Below are positions 33,168 to 42,242 of a DNA stretch of 64,000 bases, piece after piece; positions within the stretch are counted from its first letter, which is position 1, and each line of letters begins with the position of its first letter. This stretch comes from Deltaproteobacteria bacterium. Lineage in GTDB: Bacteria; Myxococcota_A; UBA796; SXON01. The stretch is taken from NCBI GenBank assembly GCA_947490345.1, contig CANLGL010000019.1, positions 1-64,000 on the forward strand. Reading direction: 5' to 3'. The notes below the pieces were generated by a model. It saw nothing but the letters and a program-made list of their open reading frames with translations, was not told the origin of the DNA and did not search any database. Both the position numbers and the translations under genes were made by a program.

Positions 33168-35561
33168 TTGCCGCCGCCCACCCCCTCCCACTGGTTCAGC
33201 TCCCTGGGGCTCGTGCCCCACGACTTCCAGTTGGAGACCTGGCGGCTCTACGACGCCGGTCGTAGCGGCCTCCTCTCCGTACCGACCGGCTCTGGCAAGA
33301 CCTACGCGGCCACGCTTGCGGCGCTGTGCGCGGGCCATCGCATCCTGTACATCTCGCCCTTGCGCGCCATGGCGCGTGACCTCGAAAAGGCGCTCCTCCG
33401 CCCGGTCAAGGACCTCGCGCTCAAGACGCGGGTCGAGACCCGAACCGGCGATACCAAGGGCCACATCCGCGCGCGCCAACGGGAGCGCCTTCCCGACGTG
33501 CTCATCACCACGCCCGAGTCCTTGTCGCTGTTGCTGACGTGGCCCGACGCGGCCGAGCGCTTCGCCGACCTCGGGCTGGTGGTGGTGGACGAGTGGCATG
33601 AGCTCATCGACAACAAACGCGGCTCCCAGGTGGAGCTGGCTTTGGCGCGGCTGCGGAGTTTTTCGCCGATGCTGCGAACCTGGGCGCTGTCCGCGACCAT
33701 GGGGAACCTGGAGGAGGCCGCGCAGGCGGTCGTGGGGGTCGGCCGGCCCTATGACATCGTCCGCGCCACGCTGCCGAGGCCCATCGTGCTGACGACGCTT
33801 TTGCCCGAAGCCGACCAGCCGCTGCCGTACAGCGGGCACTTCGGCACGCGGATGGCTGGGCGGCTGGCCGCGGAGCTGGACCCGGCGCAGGCGACCATCG
33901 TGTTCACAAACACACGCGCCCAGGCCGAGCTCTGGTATCAGGCGTTGGTGCTCCAGGACCCGGCGTGGTTCGAGTGGATGGGGCTCCACCACGGCAGCAT
34001 CGACGGCGACGAGCGCGTGCGGGTGGAGGACGGGCTCAAGTCGGGGCAACTACGCCTTGTGGTCGCGACGTCGAGCCTGGATCTCGGGGTGGACCTGGCC
34101 CCAGTCGAGCGGGTCGTCCAGATCGGGTCCCCCAAGGGCGTAGCCAAGCTGGTGCAGCGCTCCGGCCGCGCCGCGCATCGCCCCGGTGCCACCGCCAACG
34201 TGCTCTGCGTGCCGACGCATGCGCTCCAGCTCTTCGAGATCGTCGCCTGTCGTGACGCCATCGCCCGCGGTGAGGTCGAGCCGCGGACGCCGCTGACCAA
34301 ACCCTTCGACGTGCTCGCGCAGCACCTCGTCACCTGCGGCCTCGGCGGCGGCTTTCATCCCGACGCGCTCTACGCCGAGGTGTGCACGGCCTGGAGCTAC
34401 CGGACCCTCAGCCGGCGCGAGTTCGACGGGGCGCTGTCGCTGGTGAGGGAAGGGGGCGTCACCCTGGCGGCCTACCCAGAGTTTCGCAAGGTGGTTTCCG
34501 GTGAAGACGGCACCCATACCGTGCCCGACGAGCGCATCGGCAAGCTGCATCGCGCCTCGGTCGGCACGATCGTCGCTGACGCCACTTTGGCGGTGCAGGT
34601 GGCGGGCCGCGGCCGAATCGGGAGCATCGACGAGGGTTTCATTGCGGCGCTCGCCCCCGGGGAGGCGTTCATCTTCGGGGGTGAGCGCCTGGAGCTGATC
34701 GGCGTCCGCGCGATGGTGGTCTACGCCAAGCGGGCCACCAAAAAGACCACGCGCACGGTCCATTGGCCGGGGAACAAGCTGCCGATCACCGGAACGCTGG
34801 GGCACGCCCTGCGCCGCACTCTCGACGAAGCGGCGGCCGGTCGTCGCGACTGTCCGGAGCTCGTCGCGGCGGTGCCCATCCTCGAGGAGCAGGCCCGACT
34901 CTCGGTGGTGCCGCGGGCCGACAACCTCTTGTGCGAGCTCGTCGAGACCGTCGAGGGGTTCCACCTGTACCTTTTTCCGTTCGAAGGCCGAAAGGTGCAC
35001 GAGGGTCTCGGCGCGCTCATCGCGCTCCGGGTGGGGCGTCACCACCCGGCCACCTTCACCATCGCCACTGACGATCACGGCCTGGAGTTGTTGCATCCCG
35101 AAGCGCTCCCCTGGCTCGATCTGCTCGTCCCCACCTTGTTCACCGAGGCAAACCTCATCGACGACATCCTCGCCAGCGTGCACATCTCCGAGCTGATGCG
35201 GCGACGGTTTCGCGACATCGCGCGGGTGGCCGGCTTCATCAACCCTGGCAACCCCTGGGAGCATAAGTCCGCGCGGCAGGTCCAGGCGTCGTCCTCGTTG
35301 CTCTACGACGTCTTCACCCGCTACGACCCTGAGAATCCGCTGTTGTCCCAGGCCAGGCGCGAGGTCATCGAGCAACACTTCGACCAATCGCGCCTGGGCG
35401 AGGCACTGGCTCGGCTCCGGGGGGCTCGGCTGGTGCTCACCCGCCCACCGCAGCCCACGCCCTTGGGGATTCCGCTCCTCGAATCAAGGTTGACGCGCAA
35501 TGTCGCGACGACGGAGAGCACGGCGCAGCGGGTGGCGCGGATGCGGAGGGGGCGGAGATAA
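33168..35561 (+). CDS. Ligase-associated DEXH-box helicase (Lhr type)
   Basis: A 797-residue superfamily 2 helicase of the Lhr group that is commonly encoded with a DNA ligase, an exonuclease and PdeM in a DNA-damage-response cluster. Motifs: I PTGSGKT, Ia SPLRAMARDL, II DEWH, III SATMGN, V SSLDLGVDL, VI QRSGRAAHRPG, followed by the Lhr winged-helix and C-terminal domain. Here pdeM follows after 39 bases, but ligase and exonuclease genes are absent from the window. The TTG start is weakly supported; no good ribosome-binding site is seen and the true start could be a little downstream (GTG near 33213). Confidence 0.88.
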   Translation: MPPPTPSHWFSSLGLVPHDFQLETWRLYDAGRSGLLSVPTGSGKTYAATLAALCAGHRILYISPLRAMARDLEKALLRPVKDLALKTRVETRTGDTKGHIRARQRERLPDVLITTPESLSLLLTWPDAAERFADLGLVVVDEWHELIDNKRGSQVELALARLRSFSPMLRTWALSATMGNLEEAAQAVVGVGRPYDIVRATLPRPIVLTTLLPEADQPLPYSGHFGTRMAGRLAAELDPAQATIVFTNTRAQAELWYQALVLQDPAWFEWMGLHHGSIDGDERVRVEDGLKSGQLRLVVATSSLDLGVDLAPVERVVQIGSPKGVAKLVQRSGRAAHRPGATANVLCVPTHALQLFEIVACRDAIARGEVEPRTPLTKPFDVLAQHLVTCGLGGGFHPDALYAEVCTAWSYRTLSRREFDGALSLVREGGVTLAAYPEFRKVVSGEDGTHTVPDERIGKLHRASVGTIVADATLAVQVAGRGRIGSIDEGFIAALAPGEAFIFGGERLELIGVRAMVVYAKRATKKTTRTVHWPGNKLPITGTLGHALRRTLDEAAAGRRDCPELVAAVPILEEQARLSVVPRADNLLCELVETVEGFHLYLFPFEGRKVHEGLGALIALRVGRHHPATFTIATDDHGLELLHPEALPWLDLLVPTLFTEANLIDDILASVHISELMRRRFRDIARVAGFINPGNPWEHKSARQVQASSSLLYDVFTRYDPENPLLSQARREVIEQHFDQSRLGEALARLRGARLVLTRPPQPTPLGIPLLESRLTRNVATTESTAQRVARMRRGRR

Positions 35562-35600
35562 CGCGGATGCAGAGGGGGCCGCGGGGCGTTTGAGTCCCCC

Positions 35601-36353
35601 ATGATACAGTTCGCGATGCGCCGTGCCCCACCGCTCGTCGAGCTTCCCCCCGTGCGCATCGCGGTGCCGCTGGGACACTCGCCGCTGGGACTGGCGCTGT
35701 CGATCGCCGGGGAGCAGGTGCTGCTGCTGCCTGACCGGGCCCTTTTCTGGAACGGCATCCTCGCCATCGCCGACGTTCACCTTGGCAAAGGCGACCACTT
35801 CCGCGCCGCGGGCCTCCCGCTCCCCCCGGGCGAGCTGGACGACGACCTCGCCCGGCTCACCGCCCTCGTTGCCGTGACCGGAGCGCACACCGTTCGGGTG
35901 CTCGGCGACCTCGTCCACGGCGTGGTCAAAGCGGCCACTGAGGCGCGGGTAGCCGAATGGCGAACCTCGCTGCCCGCCGCGCTGGAGTTGGTCCCAGGCA
36001 ACCACGATCGCCATCAGCCGGTGCTGCCCGCTTCCTGGGATGTGGAGGTGCTCGCGGCGTTGGTCCGGGAGGGGCCGTTCGCCTTCTCGCACGCGCCGGC
36101 CGCGGTGCCCGGGGCCCTCGTCTGGGCAGGCCATGTGCACCCGACGGCGACCCTGTCGGGACGGGCGGACCGGCTGCGGCTTCCGGCCTTCGTGCTTGCT
36201 CCGGGGCTGGGGCTCCTTCCGGCGTTCTCCCGTTTCACCGGTGGCCCGACGATCCGCGCGGCGCCTGGCTTTCAGCGTTATCTGTGCGTCGAGGGCGAGG
36301 TCGTGGCCTTGGACGACGCGGGTTCCGCCGACCCGCGGCGAGCTGAACGATGA
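35601..36353 (+). CDS. pdeM: Ligase-associated DNA damage response endonuclease PdeM
   Basis: A 250-residue metallophosphoesterase with all metal-binding blocks: DVHLGKGDHF, GDLVHG, GNHDRH, SHAP and GHVHPT. PdeM proteins are DNA nucleases partnered with Lhr-type helicases and DNA ligases. It directly follows the helicase. An ATG five codons downstream is an alternative start. Its stop overlaps the start of the ABC ATPase gene (ATGA), so a repair gene is translationally coupled to a transporter, probably by chance operon merging. Confidence 0.88.
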   Translation: MIQFAMRRAPPLVELPPVRIAVPLGHSPLGLALSIAGEQVLLLPDRALFWNGILAIADVHLGKGDHFRAAGLPLPPGELDDDLARLTALVAVTGAHTVRVLGDLVHGVVKAATEARVAEWRTSLPAALELVPGNHDRHQPVLPASWDVEVLAALVREGPFAFSHAPAAVPGALVWAGHVHPTATLSGRADRLRLPAFVLAPGLGLLPAFSRFTGGPTIRAAPGFQRYLCVEGEVVALDDAGSADPRRAER

Positions 36354-37075
36354 TCGTCGTCGAGGGCCTGCGGCGCGAGTGGCCGGTGTCGCGTGGGCCG
36401 CCGGTGGTGGCTGTCGATGATGTGAGCTTCCACGTGGTCAAAGGCGAGATCTTCGGCCTTCTGGGACCCAACGGAGCCGGAAAGACGACGATCATGCAGG
36501 TGCTCGCCACCCTGACCCCGCCAACCGCCGGCCGCGCGCGGGTCGCTGGGCACGACGTGGTGCGCCAGGGCGATGCCGTGCGCCGGCACCTCGGCTACCT
36601 GAGCACGACCTCGGGCCTTCCCTCCCGGCTCACCGTCCGCGAGTGCGTGGTGCTTTTCGCGCGCCTGCATGGGCTCCCGGCGACCGTGCCCGGCGACACG
36701 CTGGCGCGCTTCCGCCTCGACAGTTTCGCCGAGCGCTACGTCGAGGCGCTGTCGACGGGAATGCGGCAACGCCTGCGCATTGCCTGCGCCACCGTCCATC
36801 GACCGCCCGTGGTCATCCTCGACGAGCCGACCTCGGGGCTCGACGTCATCTCTGCCGACGAGTTGCTCGATGAGGTGTTGGCGCTGCGTGCCAGCGGCAC
36901 CACGGCGATCTACAGCACCCACCTGATGGAGGAAGCCGAACGAATCTGCGATCGCGTCGCGATCCTCCACGAGGGCCGTATAGTCGCCCTCGGTGCCATC
37001 CCCGAGCTCAAGGCGCGCACCGGGGCGACGTCTCTGGCGGAGGTGTTTCGTCGCACCATCCGACTGCCACCGTGA
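36350..37075 (+). CDS. ABC transporter ATPase, NatA type
   Basis: A 241-residue ATPase with Walker A GPNGAGKT (39-46), signature LSTGMRQRLRIA (about 134-145), Walker B VVILDEPTSGLD and the H-loop STH. LSTGM in the signature is typical of the NatA sodium-efflux and drug-export subgroup. It pairs with the NatB-like permease and the NatB-CPBP fusion downstream, all overlapping by four bases. Substrate unknown. Confidence 0.93.
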   Translation: MIVVEGLRREWPVSRGPPVVAVDDVSFHVVKGEIFGLLGPNGAGKTTIMQVLATLTPPTAGRARVAGHDVVRQGDAVRRHLGYLSTTSGLPSRLTVRECVVLFARLHGLPATVPGDTLARFRLDSFAERYVEALSTGMRQRLRIACATVHRPPVVILDEPTSGLDVISADELLDEVLALRASGTTAIYSTHLMEEAERICDRVAILHEGRIVALGAIPELKARTGATSLAEVFRRTIRLPP

Positions 37076-38196
37076 GGTGGCTGCGGGCGACGGGATTGCT
37101 GACGTGGACCGAGGCCTTGCGCCTGTCCCGCACCGGGCAGGTCTTCCGCTACTTCTTGGTGCCGGCGCTGGTGGGGGTCCCGGCGCTGGTACTGGTAGCG
37201 GTGCTGATCTCAAGCTTCGAGATGGACAAGGGGCGCATCGCCATCCCCGCGGAAAGTCCAGTAGGACTGCCTTTGGTGGCGGCGCTGGAAGCCGAAGAGC
37301 TGAGCGTGGTGGTGTCGGACGACCCCGGCGCGCTCTGGGAGCGAGGCGAGGTCGATGCGGCCATCGTCCACATCGAGGCCGGCGACGGCATCGGCGGCCG
37401 GGGCCAGCTCGAGTTGGCCACCAGCGAAGCCTGGCTATTCGACCTCCAGAGCGACGATCGAGCGGTGTCCGGGCGGGTCGAGTCGGCGGTCGAAGCGGTC
37501 GCCGAGGCCGAGTTCGACGCGATTGTCTCCGCCTCCGGGGGACGTCCGGGGGACGTCCGGGTCGCGACCATCACCCAGTGGGATTTCAAGGAAGAGCCGT
37601 TTCTGGGCTTCGACCTGCCGCGCGCCATCCGCGCCTACGCGCTCTTCACCATGGGCTTGATCTCCATGTTCTTCCTCACGCTTCCGATGGTCTCGGACCG
37701 GCGCGAAGGCGTGACCGAAACCATGCGCGCGCTGCCGAGCCCGATCACCGCGATGTTGTGGTCGCGAACGCTCGCCACCACGGGGCTGCAGCTCGTCGGC
37801 GCCGCGCTGTTCGCGGCCAACTTCTTCTTGCTGATGCCGCTCCTCGCGGGCACGCTCCGCTTCCCGTCGCTGTGGGTCGAGCTGCCGGGATTCGCCGCGG
37901 CGCTGCTGGTCACCAATACGCTGTTCGTCGCGGTAGGGGTGGTGTCGGGGAGCGCGAGGGCGGCCAACAACATCTCGTCGCTCGCTTTTGTCGCGCAACT
38001 GGGCCTGCTCGTGTTCGGAGCGGTCGGTGATCCCTGGCCCGGCGTGCCTCTCGCCGGGGTCGTCGCTGCCGACACTGCGGCCGAGCGCGCTCTCGGTGTG
38101 GTGGGCTGTGTGCTCTTCGCGGTCGCAAATCTGACGCTCTGCGGTTGGCTGCTCCGAACCCGGGTGTCTCTGGTCTTGCCCGGGGGCGCTGCGTGA
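37072..38196 (+). CDS. ABC-2 family permease, NatB type
   Basis: A 374-residue permease with one N-terminal membrane helix (about 24-44), a large extracytoplasmic domain of about 150 residues, then about five membrane helices in the C-terminal half. The motif DRREGVTETMRALPSP just after the second helix is characteristic of NatB-like ABC-2 permeases. The GTG start overlaps the NatA stop. It should form an exporter with the ATPase and perhaps the fused permease downstream. Confidence 0.87.
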   Translation: MRWLRATGLLTWTEALRLSRTGQVFRYFLVPALVGVPALVLVAVLISSFEMDKGRIAIPAESPVGLPLVAALEAEELSVVVSDDPGALWERGEVDAAIVHIEAGDGIGGRGQLELATSEAWLFDLQSDDRAVSGRVESAVEAVAEAEFDAIVSASGGRPGDVRVATITQWDFKEEPFLGFDLPRAIRAYALFTMGLISMFFLTLPMVSDRREGVTETMRALPSPITAMLWSRTLATTGLQLVGAALFAANFFLLMPLLAGTLRFPSLWVELPGFAAALLVTNTLFVAVGVVSGSARAANNISSLAFVAQLGLLVFGAVGDPWPGVPLAGVVAADTAAERALGVVGCVLFAVANLTLCGWLLRTRVSLVLPGGAA

Positions 38197-40037
38197 AGGC
38201 TTCCTTTGGTCGTATCGTGGCACTTTTCGAGGCTGACCTTCGCACGCTGGCTCGCGACCGGGTGGGACTCGTCGCCGGGGTCGGATTCCTGGTGCTCGCC
38301 GGGGCGTTGGGGCCTCTGGGGCCCGGGATCATGGAGCGCCTGCTTCCCGACGGCACGGAAGAGTCGGGGGCGGCATCGGCCTGGGACTGCAAGCCTGGTG
38401 AGATGGGGGCCGTCGCAACCGCGGGCGTACTGCCCCCCTGGTTGGTCTGGCCAGAGCGGCTGGTGGCTGGCGAAGACGCAGAGATTCTCATCCGCCCCGG
38501 GCGGTCGGGCGACGGCGACAGCCCTGACGAGCTCGAGCTCGTCGAGCTGGTGGAGACCACCCATCGCCGCGCCGTCTCGGACTGTCTGTGGTCCCTGGTA
38601 CGCGCCGAGCGTCGCTTCCGACTCGACGCGCTGGGCATCACCGAGGACCGCGGCGACCTGACCCGGATGCGTACCCTTCCGCCCGGCCCGCCCGGGCGCG
38701 CCGCCGGTCACCTGCCGATCGCGCCGCTCACGGTGATCGGTGGCATCGCCATGGCGATGATGTCGGTCTTCGTCGAACTGGGCCCCTCCGCGCGGCAGTC
38801 GGGCTGGTTGGAGACCTACGCGGTGCTGCCCGGGCGGCGGCGCGATCTGGTGATCGCCTGGTGGCTCGTGGGGCTTTTCGCGGCGATGGTGGCCACCGCT
38901 CTGGTGCTCACCGGCGCGGCCGGTGCCGCGATGACCAACGGTGCGGAAGGCGGGGCTGTGCCGCTGTTGCTGCTCCCGCCGCTCTTCGCGGTCAGCGCTG
39001 CCGTGGGAGTGCGCGCCTTTGCCGACGTCGCCGATGTGCGTACGGCGATGGTGCAGGCGATGCCCGTGATCCTCGGCGTGTTCCTCTCCGCAGGCATCGC
39101 TGCGATGCTCGAAACGCACGCCTCGGGCCTGGGTGGGCTGGTGCCGCTGGGCGGCCTGCTGCTCGCGATGGCTGGTGCCACCGACGGCGTGGCGCTCGCG
39201 GTCGTCACGTCGCTCGCCGGGGCGGGCGTTCTGCTGTGGGACGCGGCCCGGACGCTCGATGGCATCGTGCTTCGGCAAGGTGCCGCCGGGCAGACCTCGA
39301 GCCGTCGGGCAAGTGGAGACTACCTGCCAGAGGTGGCCTTCCTGGTTTTTGTCGCCATGGCGGGTGTCGGTGGATGGTCCCCGCCGGAACGGTTGGTGGA
39401 GAGTGCACCCGTCCGCACCGCGCTTGGTCTGGCCCTGTTCCTCGCCCTTCCTGCGATTCTGGTCAGCGTGCCGCTTCGTCTCGATCGCGTGCAGCTGCTG
39501 TCGCTGCGGGCGCCCGGCGCGCGCGTCTGGCTCGTGCTCCCCTGTCTGGTCATGGCGACACTGGCGCTCGCCGGCGAGGTGTGGAGGCTCACCTTGTCGG
39601 TGGCTGGCGACTCAGCGAGCGTCGACGTGTACACCGACGCGCTGCGGCAGTTCGAGGGTGGGTGGGGGTTGGTCGCCCTCTCGGTCGCGCCGGGCATCTG
39701 CGAGGAGCTGCTTTTTCGCGGAGCCATGCTCGGGTTGTTGCGTCACAAGCTGCCGGTATGGGCCGCGATAGCGCTTCAGGCCGCGGCCTTCGCGGTCGTG
39801 CACGGCCTGGCGGTGCGGCTGCCCTACACCTTCGTGCTCGGGCTGGTCTTCGGCGTCCTGGTTGTGCGCGCCCGCTCGCTCTGGCCGGCAATCGTGGCGC
39901 ATATCGCGCACAATCTGCTCGCGGTGCTGTGGCCTGAAGTTTCGGCGGCGCTGCCGCCGGCGCTGGCCTGGGGCATCGCCCTTTTCGGCCTCGCCGTGGC
40001 GTGGTGGGGCACCCGCTCGGCGCCTGGTCCGCGATGA
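38193..40037 (+). CDS. ABC-2 permease fused to CPBP intramembrane protease
   Basis: A 614-residue membrane protein. The N-terminal part repeats the NatB layout (helix, extracytoplasmic domain, then a helix bundle with SARQSGWLETYAVLPGRR). The C-terminal 150 residues are a CPBP (CAAX-protease and bacteriocin-processing) domain with all motifs: EELLFRG near residue 504, FAVVHG near 532 and HIAHN near 569. NatB-CPBP fusions occur in a few phyla. The protease may process an exported substrate or an ABC subunit. GTG at 38193 overlaps the previous stop; the frame is open further upstream, but that would run into the previous gene. Confidence 0.85.
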   Translation: MKASFGRIVALFEADLRTLARDRVGLVAGVGFLVLAGALGPLGPGIMERLLPDGTEESGAASAWDCKPGEMGAVATAGVLPPWLVWPERLVAGEDAEILIRPGRSGDGDSPDELELVELVETTHRRAVSDCLWSLVRAERRFRLDALGITEDRGDLTRMRTLPPGPPGRAAGHLPIAPLTVIGGIAMAMMSVFVELGPSARQSGWLETYAVLPGRRRDLVIAWWLVGLFAAMVATALVLTGAAGAAMTNGAEGGAVPLLLLPPLFAVSAAVGVRAFADVADVRTAMVQAMPVILGVFLSAGIAAMLETHASGLGGLVPLGGLLLAMAGATDGVALAVVTSLAGAGVLLWDAARTLDGIVLRQGAAGQTSSRRASGDYLPEVAFLVFVAMAGVGGWSPPERLVESAPVRTALGLALFLALPAILVSVPLRLDRVQLLSLRAPGARVWLVLPCLVMATLALAGEVWRLTLSVAGDSASVDVYTDALRQFEGGWGLVALSVAPGICEELLFRGAMLGLLRHKLPVWAAIALQAAAFAVVHGLAVRLPYTFVLGLVFGVLVVRARSLWPAIVAHIAHNLLAVLWPEVSAALPPALAWGIALFGLAVAWWGTRSAPGPR

Positions 40038-40080
40038 TGCGCCGGTCCGGGCCTGGTTCAGTCGAGCGCCGCCGCGGGGC

Positions 40081-40177
40081 GCTACCGAAGTCGATGTAGA
40101 CGGGCACGAAGGTCGACTTCGGTTGCATTGCGCAACCGAAGTCAGCTTTCACCAAGACGAAAGTGGAGTTCCGTTGC
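40081..40177. repeat. REP-like palindromes, left flank of RAYT gene
   Basis: Two hairpins. The first pairs GCTACCGAAGTCGA (40081-40094) with TCGACTTCGGTTGC (40113-40126), with one mismatch. The second pairs GCAACCGAAGTC (40132-40143) with an imperfect partner ending at 40177. The same sequence, including flanks to about 40240, recurs on the other side of the transposase at 41258-41466 in the same orientation. The 3' end of the RAYT reading frame runs into this repeat. Confidence 0.8.
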
Positions 40178-41104
40178 GGTTGGACCCCCCCTGCCCCCGC
40201 GCAGGCTAGCGGCCCCCGGCACCGGCGGCCTTGCCGCGACTGCGCCGCGATGCACGGCGACTGCGCCTGACGAGGAGATCGGGCCTGGTGCATCGCCCAG
40301 CCGGCCCGGTTCGCGGACGAACAGGGGCGGCCGGGGTCGAGCGGCGGCGGCGTCTTGGAGCGCCACCCGCTTCCGCACGGCGCGCAGATCGGCTTCCTCC
40401 ACCGGGCGCGTGGCCAGGCGGGCGGCAGCGATCGGCGTGATGTGGAGCGCGTCCGCGATGTCGCGGGGGCGCATGCCCACCTGGAGCGCGAGGCGCACCG
40501 CGACCCGGCGGGCCGCGACCACGGCGACGGTGTTGCCGACAAAGGCAGGATCGACGGCGAACACGTGCGCTACGCACTGGGCCAGGCGGCGCGGGCCCAG
40601 GCCCCGAACGGTCGTGTCGTCGGCCGGGACGATCGCGGTGGAGAGGCCCACGGCCGCGTGGGCTTCGCGGAGCTGGAACCGGGGCAGCGCCGTGCTGATT
40701 CGCAGCGTGAGCCCGGGAATGCGGCGGGCACCGATCAGGTCCGGGAAGCATGAGCCTGTCGCGATGGATGGGTCGTCGGCGAGGCCGTGGTGCTCGAACT
40801 GCTTGAGGCAGTAGGCCACCAGCGAGGCCATGTGGCTGCGCGTCGTAACGGGGCGGACAAACGGCGCCGAGAAGGGCGCGGCCGACCGGTTGTTCAGCAC
40901 CCTGCTGAGCGCGCCCTGTACGCGGGCGAGGCGCTCGGGCGTCACGATCACCACAATGTGGACGTGGTCGTCGACGATCGCAAATAGTGCAATGTCGCGA
41001 CCGGCGACCGAGGCGATCGCGCGTAACACTGCACGGCGCACTTCCTCGGCGGAGAACGCGGGTTGTCGGCCCTGGGTGGCCCATGTGAGGTGGTAGGTTT
41101 TCAT
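40142..41104 (-). CDS. REP-associated tyrosine transposase (RAYT, HUH/Y1 type)
   Basis: A 320-residue protein. The first 130 residues are a Y1 transposase domain: MKTYHLTWATQGRQPAFS, the HUH motif in DDHVHIVVI and the probable nucleophile Tyr in LVAYCLKQFEHHG. The C-terminal half has a helix-turn-helix-like segment (RDIADALHITPIAAARL). RAYTs are single-copy domesticated relatives of IS200/IS605 transposases that mobilise or maintain REP palindromes. The gene is flanked on both sides by matching REP-like repeats, and its last ten codons lie inside the left repeat. A longer upstream frame reaches 41383 but only reads through the right repeat; the ATG at 41104 starts the domain correctly. Confidence 0.85.
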   Translation of the reverse strand: MKTYHLTWATQGRQPAFSAEEVRRAVLRAIASVAGRDIALFAIVDDHVHIVVIVTPERLARVQGALSRVLNNRSAAPFSAPFVRPVTTRSHMASLVAYCLKQFEHHGLADDPSIATGSCFPDLIGARRIPGLTLRISTALPRFQLREAHAAVGLSTAIVPADDTTVRGLGPRRLAQCVAHVFAVDPAFVGNTVAVVAARRVAVRLALQVGMRPRDIADALHITPIAAARLATRPVEEADLRAVRKRVALQDAAAARPRPPLFVREPGRLGDAPGPISSSGAVAVHRGAVAARPPVPGAASLRGGRGGPTATELHFRLGES

Positions 41105-41216
41105 GGCGCGGGAGCGTAGGCACCGCGCCGGGGTCGGCAAGGCGGGTGCCCCAGAATTCGTCGCTGGTCGGCCCGGGGGGCCGCGCGTCGCCAGGGCGCA
41201 ACGCCGGAGGGTGCGG

Positions 41217-41466
41217 CGCAACCGCGGGACGGTGGGCGCAACCGCGGGACGGTGGTCGCAACCGAAGTCGATGTAGACGGGCACGAAGGTCGACTTCGGT
41301 TGCATTACGCAACCGAGATCGGTGCAGACCGGCTCAAAGGTCGACTTCGGTTGCATTACGCAACCGAAGTCAGCTTTCACCAAGACGAAAGGGGAGTCCG
41401 GTTGCGGTCGGACCGCCCCGGCCCCCCGCGCGGGCTAGTGGCCCCCGGCACGGGCGGCCTTGCCAT
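41217..41466. repeat. REP-like palindromes, right flank of RAYT gene
   Basis: Three hairpins. The first is a perfect 14-bp stem: GCAACCGAAGTCGA at 41258-41271 and TCGACTTCGGTTGC at 41290-41303. The second spans 41309-41354, with the same right arm and a diverged left arm. The third spans 41360-41405. From 41360 to about 41466 the sequence matches the left flank (40132-40240). Before the first hairpin, GCAACCGCGGGACGGTG occurs twice in tandem (about 41219-41254). The rest of the 397-base gap to ung holds no gene. Confidence 0.8.
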
Positions 41467-41501
41467 CACGGACTCCAGGAAAAGTCCTCGGGAGTCCAGG
41501 G

Positions 41502-42242
41502 TTAGTCGGCCGCGGCACAGTCGGCGTTCGCGTCGCCTTCGGATGCCGTTGTGGTGCTCGTGTCCGGCACCCGCCAGTCGATCGGGGCCTCCCCGCGCTG
41601 GACCAACCACTCGTTGATCTTCGAGAAGGGCCGACTCCCGAAGAAGCCTGACGCCGCCGCGAAGGGGGAGGGGTGCGGCGAGCGCACGACGAGGTGCGCC
41701 GACAGGTCGACGGCAGCGGCTTTCTTGGCCGCATGGGCTCCCCAGAGCACGAACGCGAGCCCCTCACGACGTGTCGCAAGCACCTCGACCACGCGGTCGG
41801 TGAAGCGCTCCCAGCCTTGCCCGCTGTGGGATGCGGGTGCGCCAGAACGCACGGTGAGCACCGTGTTGAGGAGCAGCACCCCGCGGTCGGCCCAGGCGGT
41901 CAACTCTCCATGCGAAGCGGGCGGAATTCCGAGGTCGGCCTGGAGTTCCTCGTAGATGTTCTGCAGCGAGGGCGGCGTACGTACCCCGCGCCGAACCGAG
42001 AAGCAGAGCCCGTGTGCCTGCCCCGCGCCATGGTAGGGGTCCTGTCCCAGAATGACCACCCGCACTTTGTCGAACGGAGTATGGTCAAACGCCGCGAAGA
42101 CCTCGTTGCCGGGCGGAAATACCACGGCTTCCCGTTCCTCGGCCGCCAGGAACGCCCGCAACTCGGCCATGTAGGCGCACTCGAACTGGTCGCCGAGCAC
42201 GGCCAGCCACGACTCCGGTAGGCGGACCCGCCCCGCGGCCAT
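41502..42242 (-). CDS. ung: Uracil-DNA glycosylase
   Basis: Removes uracil from DNA in base-excision repair. The 246-residue protein is family 1: catalytic Asp68 in GQDPYHG, the LLLNTVLTV block, LWGAHAAKK and the HPSP minor-groove loop with its conserved His. The C-terminus carries a short acidic tail (about 20 residues) not needed for the fold. The start (ATG at 42242) overlaps the stop of the upstream oxygenase/reductase gene (ATGA), so the two are coupled despite unrelated roles. Confidence 0.95.
   Translation of the reverse strand: MAAGRVRLPESWLAVLGDQFECAYMAELRAFLAAEEREAVVFPPGNEVFAAFDHTPFDKVRVVILGQDPYHGAGQAHGLCFSVRRGVRTPPSLQNIYEELQADLGIPPASHGELTAWADRGVLLLNTVLTVRSGAPASHSGQGWERFTDRVVEVLATRREGLAFVLWGAHAAKKAAAVDLSAHLVVRSPHPSPFAAASGFFGSRPFSKINEWLVQRGEAPIDWRVPDTSTTTASEGDANADCAAAD

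Noticed and set aside
32660..33181. 173-residue open frame on the minus strand in the intergenic gap
   Set aside because: Gly/Arg/Trp-rich, overlaps the ends of both neighbours, and is crossed by the repeat cluster; no homology-like motif.
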